Positions 18,658 to 25,159 of a stretch of DNA of 25,159 nt are shown here, in pieces (the first letter of the stretch is position 1; each line of letters opens with the position of its first letter). The stretch spans positions 1-25,159 of the forward strand of contig JWZX01001775.1 in NCBI GenBank assembly GCA_001275005.1. The letters run 5' to 3'. The DNA comes from Chrysochromulina tobinii. Lineage: Eukaryota; Haptophyta; Prymnesiales; Chrysochromulinaceae. Position numbers and translations under genes: made by a program. The notes under the pieces are model-generated. The model was not told the DNA's origin and made no database searches. It saw nothing but the letters and a program-made list of their open reading frames with translations.

Positions 18658-19368
18658 TCAGACGGTCACTGCTCGACTGGAGAGAGACGAGACGTCGTGT
18701 GCGTCTGCGACCTTCCTTGTCCTCATGGCTTCCGCAAAGTAGCCCTCGGGAACTGGGACGACCGTGCCCTGCTTCTTTTCCCAATCAACAACTTCATAAA
18801 GCGGTCGATTGTGGAATTTGATGCACGCCGGGCGGCCATCCGACAGCGTGAAGGCATGGCTGACTTCAGCGTTGCATTCCTTGTGAAGCGCGCTTGTCTC
18901 GAGGGTGAGGTTTGTGCATGTCGAACACTCGTCGATGAATGCGAGCAGCCGCGCGCTCGAGACGCAGCCATCCGAAGGTTGCCCAACCACAAGCTCCGCG
19001 TGCTCGAGGCCAACCGTGTACGGACTGCCCGGCTTCGGACAAGGCACTTCGATGCATCGGATCACAAAGCCACGGTGCTCAAGCGGCATGTGAAGGCGAA
19101 TCGTAGCAATTGGGCGTCCGCCGATCATGCCCTCAACTTGGGCGATGCCGAGAGCAGGCACGAGCGCGTCGATGACGTCGAGGTACTCTGCGACCGTCGC
19201 GCACCGATAGCAAAGGTGATCCATCTCAAACCCACGTGCCAACGCATCGAGGCCACGAGCGCGCAGTTCCGAGTCCACCTCTTCGACGAAGCGCTCATAG
19301 TCGCCGATGATGTCGCAGACCCGAGGCAACCCGTGTGAGTGCAAGGCGGCACTCGCGCCATCGGCCAT
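18658..19368 (-). CDS. YecM-family protein (vicinal oxygen chelate fold)
   Basis: The 236 residues match the bacterial YecM family along its length: FEMDHLCYRC (47-56), MIGGRPIATIRLHMPL (81-96), IEVPCPKPGSPYTVGLEHAE (106-125), and LSDGRPACIKFH..PLYEVV (175-194). His51, His123 (with Glu125) and His186 are candidate metal ligands of the VOC-type fold. YecM itself has no firmly established reaction, so only a metal-binding enzyme-like role is suggested. I start at 19368 because the match begins soon after; an upstream in-frame Met at 19473 would add 35 unrelated residues. A C-terminal extension of about 35 residues follows the conserved part. No targeting signal is evident, so it is probably cytosolic. 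The family is mainly proteobacterial, so ancient horizontal transfer is possible. Confidence 0.85.
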   Translation of the reverse strand: MADGASAALHSHGLPRVCDIIGDYERFVEEVDSELRARGLDALARGFEMDHLCYRCATVAEYLDVIDALVPALGIAQVEGMIGGRPIATIRLHMPLEHRGFVIRCIEVPCPKPGSPYTVGLEHAELVVGQPSDGCVSSARLLAFIDECSTCTNLTLETSALHKECNAEVSHAFTLSDGRPACIKFHNRPLYEVVDWEKKQGTVVPVPEGYFAEAMRTRKVADAHDVSSLSSRAVTV

Positions 19369-19597
19369 GTGCCGCCGATCGACGCCGCGCCGACGAACTT
19401 GTGAACAGCTGACTTCCGGTTCAAAAAGGTTCAAAACACCGGAGGGGCCGGGGCACACACGGGACAGACACACGGATCACACAGGCGAACCTCACAACCA
19501 AACCGACTCACCGCGCGCACACGCACACGAATCCGCGAGTCCGGTCTTGACCCAGAGGCCGACCCAGAGGCCGACTCAGAAGACGGGCGAGCGCTAG

Positions 19598-19656
19598 GTA
19601 CGAGGAGAGTTGGGGTATTCTGATGACTCGGGTCCTGAATAGCGTTTCTATTTTAG
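19598..19656 (+). other. Candidate 59-bp 5' intron of the DHHC gene
   Basis: GCTAG|GTACGAGG...GCGTTTCTATTTTAG|GGCATAGG has a good GT donor, a pyrimidine-rich stretch and an AG acceptor. It lies just before the first ATG (19666). It would sit in the 5' untranslated region. Confidence 0.5.
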
Positions 19657-19726
19657 GGCATAGGCATGCCTGGTTTTCCGAAGGAGGATATCCTCAAGGC
19701 CCAAGAAGGTTCGCCAATGCTCGTGG

Positions 19727-20812
19727 GTGCCGAGGCCCACAGGCCCGGGCGCGCCAAAATCCTGGGCGATCGGGATGTGCTTTTCTGGGCGCCTCGCCCT
19801 CTTCGTGTGCGTCAGCGTCATCTTTTTGGTCTCTAACGGCAATTTATCTGGCATGGACCTCGTCTTCTGGATGTGTCTCTTCGTGGGGTGCACGGCGCTG
19901 CCAATGGTGGTCGATCTTGCACGCCTCTACTTCCAGGCGTCCATGGGCCGCGGCGGCCGTCTCGTCATCGCCTGGCACTGGGAGCGGCCGGTGATGCTCT
20001 CGATGGTAGTGTGCCTGTGCATGTGGGCGTACTACGCGTTTTGGGAGTCGGTTCTACCATATTCGACCACGGCCTTCACACCAGCCTGGTACGTGCACGT
20101 CGTGGGCATATCTGCACTCTGGATCAACTCGGTCTGGAACTATGCTATCTGTGCTGCCGTCGACCCTGGCTTCGTCAATGATGACGAGGGCGACAGCTGC
20201 GAGGATGGCACGTTGCTGCAGCAAACCGACCACGCAACGCACCGCTGCCGTACCTGCGGGCGTCACGTGCTGCACTTTGACCACCACTGTCCATTCACCG
20301 GCGGATGCATCGGCGCGAACAATTTGCGCTTCTTCCTGCTCTTTGTACTGCACTGCTGGCTCGGATGCACGTACGCGTCCTATCTCGCGTGGCCGCCCTT
20401 TGCCGACTGCGTGCTACGCCAAAGCTCCTTCCCTCTGCTCGGCCTGGCTCGCACGCCGCCACCCGACGTGGCCGCGTGCACGTCGCTGGGCTCGCGCAAG
20501 TACCTGCTGCTTCCGGCTGGCCTGCTGTCCTTCAGCCTCGGCCTGCTCGGTCTCATGCACTTGGGCCTGCTCGCCAACGGCCTGACCTCCGTTCAATACC
20601 TGCGCCGTGCGCGCCGTGCACGCGCATCAGGCGCCGACGCGTCGGTGCGCATGCTGAAGGAATTCCTTCTCGTGCAAGGCGAGGCCGAGACGGATAAGTG
20701 GAAGCTTCTCTGGGGCAGGCCCGCCGCGTGCTCCACGCGGCTCCACTGCGCGCGCATACTGCTGCTTCCGTCGCTCCCCGAACGGAAGGCTTTTAGAACG
20801 TCGAAAAAATAG
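19727..20812 (+). CDS. DHHC-type protein S-acyltransferase
   Basis: These 361 residues have six predicted membrane helices (about 24-40, 44-66, 88-107, 121-146, 201-223, 259-283). The catalytic motif DHHC is at 185-188 in HRCRTCGRHVLHFDHHCPFTGGCIGANN, between helices 4 and 5. The family transfers palmitoyl groups from acyl-CoA to Cys188 and then to protein cysteines at Golgi, ER or plasma membrane. VDPGFV (145-150) is the usual DPG motif before the Cys-rich domain. The domain is short: the first CxxC-x(n)-RP.RSxHC part is missing, and CPW..NC is CPFTGGC. The TTxE motif after the last helix is not recognisable (NGLTSVQY). The start is uncertain: the first ATG after the 5' intron (19666) opens another frame, beginning MPGFPKEDIL, which looks protein-like and runs into the DHHC region out of frame. 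Confidence 0.85.
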   Translation: MPRPTGPGAPKSWAIGMCFSGRLALFVCVSVIFLVSNGNLSGMDLVFWMCLFVGCTALPMVVDLARLYFQASMGRGGRLVIAWHWERPVMLSMVVCLCMWAYYAFWESVLPYSTTAFTPAWYVHVVGISALWINSVWNYAICAAVDPGFVNDDEGDSCEDGTLLQQTDHATHRCRTCGRHVLHFDHHCPFTGGCIGANNLRFFLLFVLHCWLGCTYASYLAWPPFADCVLRQSSFPLLGLARTPPPDVAACTSLGSRKYLLLPAGLLSFSLGLLGLMHLGLLANGLTSVQYLRRARRARASGADASVRMLKEFLLVQGEAETDKWKLLWGRPAACSTRLHCARILLLPSLPERKAFRTSKK

Positions 20813-20833
20813 TTCGTCTGCCTAAATACAAAT

Positions 20834-20849
20834 CTGTGAACATTCACAG
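20834..20849 (+). promoter_or_regulatory. Post-stop palindromic motif, copy 1
   Basis: CTGTGAACATTCACAG (7-bp stem, 2-nt loop) begins 22 nt after the DHHC stop. A variant of the same 16-mer follows the stop of the next gene. It is a candidate 3'-end signal. Confidence 0.35.
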
Positions 20850-20912
20850 CCGCGGCGCGGGTCCCTTCCTGCCCCAGGGCAAGATTCTTTCGTTTACACA
20901 GGGATCCGCTCG

Positions 20913-22211
20913 ATGCGCTCGATGACGACGCGCTCGGCTACGACGATTCTCGCTCCACAAGCGAAGAGGGCTCTCCAACTCCTAACGCGGCGGTGCTCAG
21001 GCACTAGCAGCACCAGCAGCGGCGCGAAATCCTCGGTGGTGGAGCCTCCTACTTGGCGCCAGCTTCGCTTGCACGCGCTGACGATGGGCGTGCCGATGGT
21101 AGGATTCGGCTTCATGGACAACCTCGTGATGATACAAGCGGGCGACATGATCGATAATACGATCGGGGTCACGTTTGGCCTGGCGACACTCACCTCGGCC
21201 GCATACGGGCAGATCGTCTCCGACGTGTCGGGTACATTGTCAAGCGGCGTGGTCGCAAATCTGTTTGAACGCCTCGGCTTGCCGCGCGCGGAGCTCACGG
21301 TAATACAGAGCAGCCTTCCAAGCGTGCGCTTCTCGGGCATGGCGGGCGCGGTGGTCGGCGTGGCGGCTGGCTGCCTTCTCGGGATGACGTCCCTCTTGTT
21401 CATGGATCTGGAGAAGAGCGAGCGGGTGAAGCGGCAGCGCGAGCTGCGCACCCTGTACTCGACACTGATGGAAGAGGGTCACGAGATGATCGGGGCGCAG
21501 CATTGCGCCCTGTTCCTGGTCGACGAGAACGCGAGCGTGAATGGTGAGTTCTACCTCACCTCTATGGGTTGGACCGGTAAGGAGCCGACGCACGATGAGC
21601 TCAAGCGCACCTTCGAGCGATACGACACGGACCGTTCGGGGCGGGTGGATGCGATGCAGCTGTACCACGCCTTGCGCCAGCTGAGCTGGACGGCCGAGCT
21701 GAGCGACGTTGTCCAGATGATCGCCACCGTCGACAAGGACGGAGGCAGTCGCCCCGGGGGCTGGTCCGTCGATTTCGACGGATTCTGCGTGCTGATGCGC
21801 AGCGCCATCCTCGCCAAGGAGGTGCGGCTCAAGGTGCGCAAAGGCGGCTCGCGCTACCACGTGCTCACGACGGGCCAGCCGCTCAACGTGCGCGATGTGC
21901 AGACCGACCCGCGCATCTCGGACGAGTCGCGTCAGCGCTACGCCCTGCGCGGGTACGATGTCAAGTCGTTGCTGCTTGCGCCGGTCTGGAGCAGCGATGG
22001 CAAAGTGATCGGGCTGATCGAGCTCGTCAACAAGGAGATCGACGATCGCGACCCCCCCCGCGCCGGCGCGGGGGGCGAGCAGCAGCAGCAGCAGCTCCTC
22101 AAGCGACGAAACTCGGAGTACGGCTTCGGCAGCGACGAGGAGAAGCTGCTCAAGATGCTGTGCGCGCACTGCGCCATCTTCTTGCGCCATCTGGACACCA
22201 GGGAGGATTGA
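20913..22211 (+). CDS. TMEM65 domain-GAF[EF-hand] fusion protein
   Basis: This is 432 residues. Residues 1-40 are basic, Ser/Thr/Ala-rich and free of acidic residues, consistent with a mitochondrial presequence. Residues 48-165 match the TMEM65 family (ALTMGVPMVGFGFMDNLVMI; AGDMIDNTIGVTFGLATLTS; AAYGQIVSDVSG) with three hydrophobic segments. Residues 179-220 begin a GAF domain (LRTLYSTLMEEGHEMIGAQH) that resumes at 303-428 (VLTTGQPLNVRDVQTDPRIS; VIGLIELVNK). Residues 227-300 between them form an EF-hand pair: loop 1 is DTDRSGRVDAMQ, with Gln in place of the usual Glu12; loop 2 begins DKDGGSR and carries extra residues before VDFDGF. Animal TMEM65 is a mitochondrial inner-membrane protein linked to Na/Ca exchange, so a Ca-sensing regulatory insert is a reasonable inference. 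The stop lies in a duplicated segment. Confidence 0.85.
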   Translation: MRSMTTRSATTILAPQAKRALQLLTRRCSGTSSTSSGAKSSVVEPPTWRQLRLHALTMGVPMVGFGFMDNLVMIQAGDMIDNTIGVTFGLATLTSAAYGQIVSDVSGTLSSGVVANLFERLGLPRAELTVIQSSLPSVRFSGMAGAVVGVAAGCLLGMTSLLFMDLEKSERVKRQRELRTLYSTLMEEGHEMIGAQHCALFLVDENASVNGEFYLTSMGWTGKEPTHDELKRTFERYDTDRSGRVDAMQLYHALRQLSWTAELSDVVQMIATVDKDGGSRPGGWSVDFDGFCVLMRSAILAKEVRLKVRKGGSRYHVLTTGQPLNVRDVQTDPRISDESRQRYALRGYDVKSLLLAPVWSSDGKVIGLIELVNKEIDDRDPPRAGAGGEQQQQQLLKRRNSEYGFGSDEEKLLKMLCAHCAIFLRHLDTRED

Positions 22212-22334
22212 CGTGAGTCACTGAGCTGTGAATGTTAACAGGGAGGATTGGCGTGAGTCACTGAGCTGCCGAGCGGGACGTGGAGCACTGCTCCAGGTGT
22301 GAATGTTAACAGAGCGGGACGTGGAGGGTGGCAC
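22199..22334 (+). repeat. Interleaved duplications after the TMEM65-GAF stop
   Basis: A 30-bp segment beginning CAGGGAGGATTG is repeated at 22199-22228 and 22239-22268 (one mismatch), the first copy containing the stop codon. TGTGAATGTTAACAG recurs at 22227-22241 and 22298-22312, and GAGCGGGACGTGGAG near 22271-22285 and 22313-22327. GTGAGT donors and AACAG ends occur within the copies, so cryptic splicing is conceivable. Confidence 0.7.
22226..22241 (+). promoter_or_regulatory. Post-stop palindromic motif, copy 2
   Basis: CTGTGAATGTTAACAG begins 15 nt after the TMEM65-GAF stop and differs from copy 1 (20834-20849) at three positions. It is repeated once more at 22297-22312. Confidence 0.3.
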
Positions 22335-22748
22335 AGGATACGGTCCCGTTGCAAGCCTTGCGACTTGCGCACGCCCATGCCCATGACCCCGGCATCTCTT
22401 CAGTAGGTCCCAATCAGGGGGTTGCTGCACCCGTGTTTGTCCAAATGTCACAGGACCTGACGCAACCCCCTGCAGGACCCCTGCACACGAACGAGTACCG
22501 ATCCCAGCCAGCCCCGGCGATGGTGCTGTTTTGGGGGGGGGTGAGTCGAGAGGAGAGATCGCAATCCACATATGTGAGAGATAGGTTTTCCCACATGTCC
22601 ACGTACGGTCAAGCTGTGGGAAACTTCCAGACGCGCGTCGAAACAACGCTTCGCGAACATAGTGATAGTGGCTCTCGTGCTTGGGGGTCCGGAGTGTGTG
22701 CGCGCGTTGTGTTGAACAGCAGCAGCAGCAGCGAACGTCGCGCGAGCG
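22335..22748 (+). other. Upstream region of the SKP1-like/LRR gene
   Basis: No gene is seen. AGGGGGTTGC (22407-22416) and GCAACCCCCT (near 22463-22472) form a 10-bp inverted repeat with a loop of about 46 nt. The 37-bp dispersed element occupies 22658-22694, and an AGC repeat follows at about 22717-22732. An in-frame TGA at 22713 shows that the frame beginning at 22749 does not extend further left without splicing. Confidence 0.5.
22658..22694 (+). promoter_or_regulatory. 37-bp dispersed element, copy C
   Basis: It is the exact inverse copy of 17124-17160, located 55 bp before the ATG at 22749. It reads in the direction of transcription, as copies A and B do for the giant receptor gene. It is followed by CGCGCGTTGTGTT and an AGC repeat, as in copy A. 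Confidence 0.55.
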
Positions 22749-23732
22749 ATGAGCCTCTCGGGCAAGACGATCGTTGCTGAATCGCCGGCCGAGGAGCAGG
22801 AAGAGGCGCCCGCGGTGAAGAAGGCCACACGTGATGATGAGCAAATCTTCGTGCGAGCGCGAGACGGAGAGGAGGTCACGATGTCGCGCGAGGTGGCTCG
22901 ACTCGCTGGTCATTTGAAGGATCTCATGGACGATGCCAGCTCCGAGGACGGCGTGTATCCGGTGCCCATTGTCACAGCCTCGACGCTTCGCGCGCTGGTT
23001 CGCATGCCGGAGATCGCACGTAGCGTCCCCGGTGTGCATCGGATGGAGCCATGCCAAAACAAGTCGTTTGAGGAGCTCAGGTACGAGGGTTACGCCAGCA
23101 ATCCATTGTCACCGAGCTCTGACGAGCATTCACTGTTGCAGCTCATGGAACACGTCGAGGGTGCCCTGTTTCTGGATGCCCCTATGCTGCTCAAGCACAA
23201 TCAGTCTGTCATCGCTTCCCTGGTCAATGGCAAGAATGCTGACGAGCTCCGTGCGCTGCTTGGCGCGGGTTGCGACTTTGACGGCGCCGAGCTCGAGGCG
23301 GCACTCGCCGAGTCGGCGTTTCTGCCAGAAGGCTACGAGGCGCCGCAGCAGCTCGGCGCGGCCAGCTCCACGGCACCACTGGCACCTCTGCGGCAGCCCT
23401 CGCTCTCTGGGGTGCCAGCCACTACGGATGCCAGGGAGGCTGCTCTGGGAATGGTGGACATGGCCACGCTGTGCGAGCTCAAGGGCGTGAATCGGTTTTG
23501 GCGTGCGCTGTCACGGCGTGTCCTCTGCTCGCGCCTGTGCCGCGGCCGCGGGCAGCCGGCACCCACACAATTGGACGAGATCACCGACCTGGACGTGGAG
23601 CTGCTCATCGAGGCCGGCTGGCCCGGGGACACGGCCCTAGCGGGGCGGATGCTGCCGGGGCTGGCGCGCCTCCATGGCTATGGCTTTGTGGTGGACGTGG
23701 CCGCCGTCCGGGCCGCGAATCTGCAAGACGGG

Positions 23733-23824
<92 letters not shown>

Positions 23825-25159
23825 TGAGGACAACGGGGTTGGCGACAGGCGCCGTCCTTTATTGCTACATGGTACTGCTAAGGCTGCTCTCCACAGCTGC
23901 ATCTCAGGCGAGGGAGAGCCACCGTTGAGGCTGACGATCGCAGCCGTTGCCTGTGCGGGCTCAGGTGTGGTATGCGGCATTCCGGTGCAGCACATGCGCG
24001 AGGGCACCGTGACGGAGCTTGACTTGTGCAACAAGGGGCTCCATGGGCCTGCGGTCATGCTCATTGCCTATCTCATCCCTGCCATGAGCGCATTAACACA
24101 CGTCGACGTGCGCGGCAACAACTTGGGCGTCGAGGGCTGGACCATCATCTTCAGCGCCATGCGCGACAGCCCCACCAGCAAGATCACCGCATGGGACCTG
24201 TCCGGCGAGAACTTGGGCCCTGGGATCGCTAAGCCACTGGCTGAGTACCTCGGTGCTGCTACAACGATCACCGTGTGCAACGTGCGCGGCAACAAGTTGG
24301 ACAGCGAGTCGGCCAAGGTGCTCACCAAGATCGGCGTCGAGAAGGGCATCATGCTCTTCGGCATCAAACGCGATCAGAAGGAGGCCGACTTTGCCAACCA
24401 GGGCCTTGGCCCAGCGGACACCATCCTGATCGCGTCAGACATTGCTACGGGCGCGTTGACGAGTCTCAATTCGTCCAACAATCTCTGTTCGGTGACTGAG
24501 ACTGGCTACATCAAGGCAAGCCAGGTCCAGGGCTCTTCCTTCAATGAGGGCGACATAGTGGTTTATCAGGGCAAGGAAATGATCGTCTCGAAGGCCAAAG
24601 ACAGAGATGGCGACATCAAAATGACAAATTTGCCAGACATGTCTGGTCTTAACGCTCTTGCGGATGCCTTCCGCGTTAGTGGCTCATTAACTAGCATTAA
24701 CGTGCGCGGAAACAAGATCACGGGCGACGGCGCCGCGCAGCTCTCAGCCGCTGTCCTCGGCAACCTCAAGATCGAGATGTTCAACGGGATCCCGATCAAG
24801 GAGATGCGCGCCAACTCCATCACCGAGCTCGACATGAAGGGCAAGGAGATCGGCGACGAGGGCGGCATGGTCGTCGCAGGTCTCATACCTGCTATGTCGG
24901 TGCTCGCGCGCGTCAACGTCCGCGGCAACAACTTGGGCGTCGAGGGCTGGACCAGTATCTTCAACGCCTTGCGCGACAGCCCCACCAGCAAGATCTCCGC
25001 ATGGGACCTGTCCCGCGAGAACTTGGGCCCTGGGATCTCTACGCCACTGGCTGAGTACCTCGGTACTGCTACATCGGTGCTCGCGCGCGTCGACATGCGT
25101 GGCAACAACATTGCGGGCGACAGCGCCGCGCAGCTCTCAGCCGCTGTCCTCGGCAACCT
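22749..25159 (+). CDS. SKP1-like/F-box-like/LRR protein, 3' partial
   Basis: The frame is open from ATG 22749 (first ATG after an in-frame TGA at 22713) to the window end, 803 codons. Residues 31-175 resemble SKP1 (POZ fold plus C-terminal helices): DGEEVTMSREVARLAGHLKD, then LFLDAPMLL and SLVNGKNADELRALLGAG. Residues 237-265 (MATLCELKGVNRFWRALSRR) resemble the second half of an F-box; a family-level call is tentative. Residues 329-361 are 33 consecutive Asp/Glu. From about 416, ribonuclease-inhibitor-type LRRs follow (TELDLCNKGLHGPAVMLIAY; VDVRGNNLGVEGW; AWDLSGENLGPGIAKPLAEY). They are interrupted near 580-625 by an SH3-like insert (SFNEGDIVVYQGKEMIVSKA). A substrate-recognition role in a cullin-RING ligase is inference. 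Further repeats probably lie beyond the window. Confidence 0.8.
23733..23831 (+). repeat. GAGGAC microsatellite (33-residue acidic run)
   Basis: A (GAGGAC)n hexanucleotide tract encodes alternating Glu/Asp, ending GAC-GAT-GAG-GAC. It separates the SKP1/F-box-like part from the LRR part and should be length-variable. Confidence 0.9.
24101..25073 (+). repeat. Pair of ~163-bp near-identical LRR blocks
   Basis: 24101-24263 and 24911-25073 are 810 bp apart and match over nearly their whole length with about a dozen differences, many of them synonymous. A third shorter match (CAGCTCTCAGCCGCTGTCCT) occurs near 24739 and 25131. This indicates recent duplication within the LRR array. Confidence 0.85.

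Noticed and set aside
18646-19338. Forward 230-aa frame
   Set aside because: It is exactly antisense to the YecM-family gene, which has convincing motif conservation.
23678-24064. Reverse 128-aa frame with a long poly-Ser run
   Set aside because: The serines are the antisense reading of the GAGGAC acidic repeat; the sense frame has SKP1-like and LRR homology.
1-25159. tRNA or rRNA genes
   Set aside because: I looked for cloverleaf-like arms and conserved rRNA stretches in the non-coding parts and saw none; a tRNAscan-SE run would be decisive.
1-25159. Giant-virus or bacterial origin of the window
   Set aside because: Spliced genes, a bipartite plastid signal, TMEM65, VPS9 and DHHC domains, and wide repeat-rich spacers fit an algal nuclear genome better. 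The single YecM gene alone does not support a bacterial source.

Overview
The window looks like nuclear DNA of a GC-rich unicellular alga with a complex red-lineage plastid, most likely a haptophyte. I infer this from three things. There is an RNI-type leucine-rich-repeat protein with VRGNNLGVEGW-like units that I associate with haptophyte gene models. There is a small protein whose signal peptide ends in an ATG-FAP motif, like the ASAFAP plastid signals of chromist algae. One gene is split by many short GT-AG introns while others are long and intronless. Pelagophyte or dinoflagellate origin is not excluded, and nothing here looks bacterial or viral.

Layout. 1-622: no confident gene. 623-8703 (-): one multi-exon gene; splicing nine GT-AG introns gives an uninterrupted frame of 2292 codons. 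Its domain order is CNH-like propeller, VPS9 (Rab5-type exchange factor), LRAT-like thiol acyltransferase/peptidase, then a long low-complexity tail. 8704-9656: intergenic, with a GC-rich minisatellite. 9657-16409 (-): one intronless giant surface receptor with signal peptide, vWA-like domain, Cys-rich module, LRRs, about ten membrane segments, a Tudor/SH3-like module, a TYCW...PDP...DFACLPQ domain, a coiled coil and an Ala/Lys/Glu tail. 16.5-17.2 kb: a repeat-rich upstream region. 17224-17994 (-): a protein with four 23-residue repeats. 18134-18424 (+): a small plastid-targeted protein. 18658-19368 (-): a YecM-family (VOC fold) protein. 19727-20812 (+): a divergent DHHC palmitoyltransferase. 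20913-22211 (+): a TMEM65 domain fused to a GAF domain that is interrupted by EF-hands. 22749 to the window end (+): a 3'-partial protein with a SKP1-like domain, an F-box-like segment, 33 consecutive acidic residues and LRRs.

The most striking observations are these. (1) The introns of the CNH-VPS9-LRAT gene look like stacked insertions or duplications: a flanking direct repeat, in which the splice site lies, is spaced exactly by the intron length, and a recurrent CGCCGTGGTGAGC...GCATGC motif occurs six times, always inside a predicted intron. (2) CNH+VPS9+LRAT, TMEM65+GAF[EF-hand] and SKP1+F-box+LRR are unusual architectures. (3) A 37-bp element recurs upstream of the giant receptor gene and of the SKP1-LRR gene, in the same orientation relative to transcription, so the two may share a promoter module or a mobile-element remnant. 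No operons are expected. Several genes are divergent with short shared upstream regions (17995-18133; 19369-19665).
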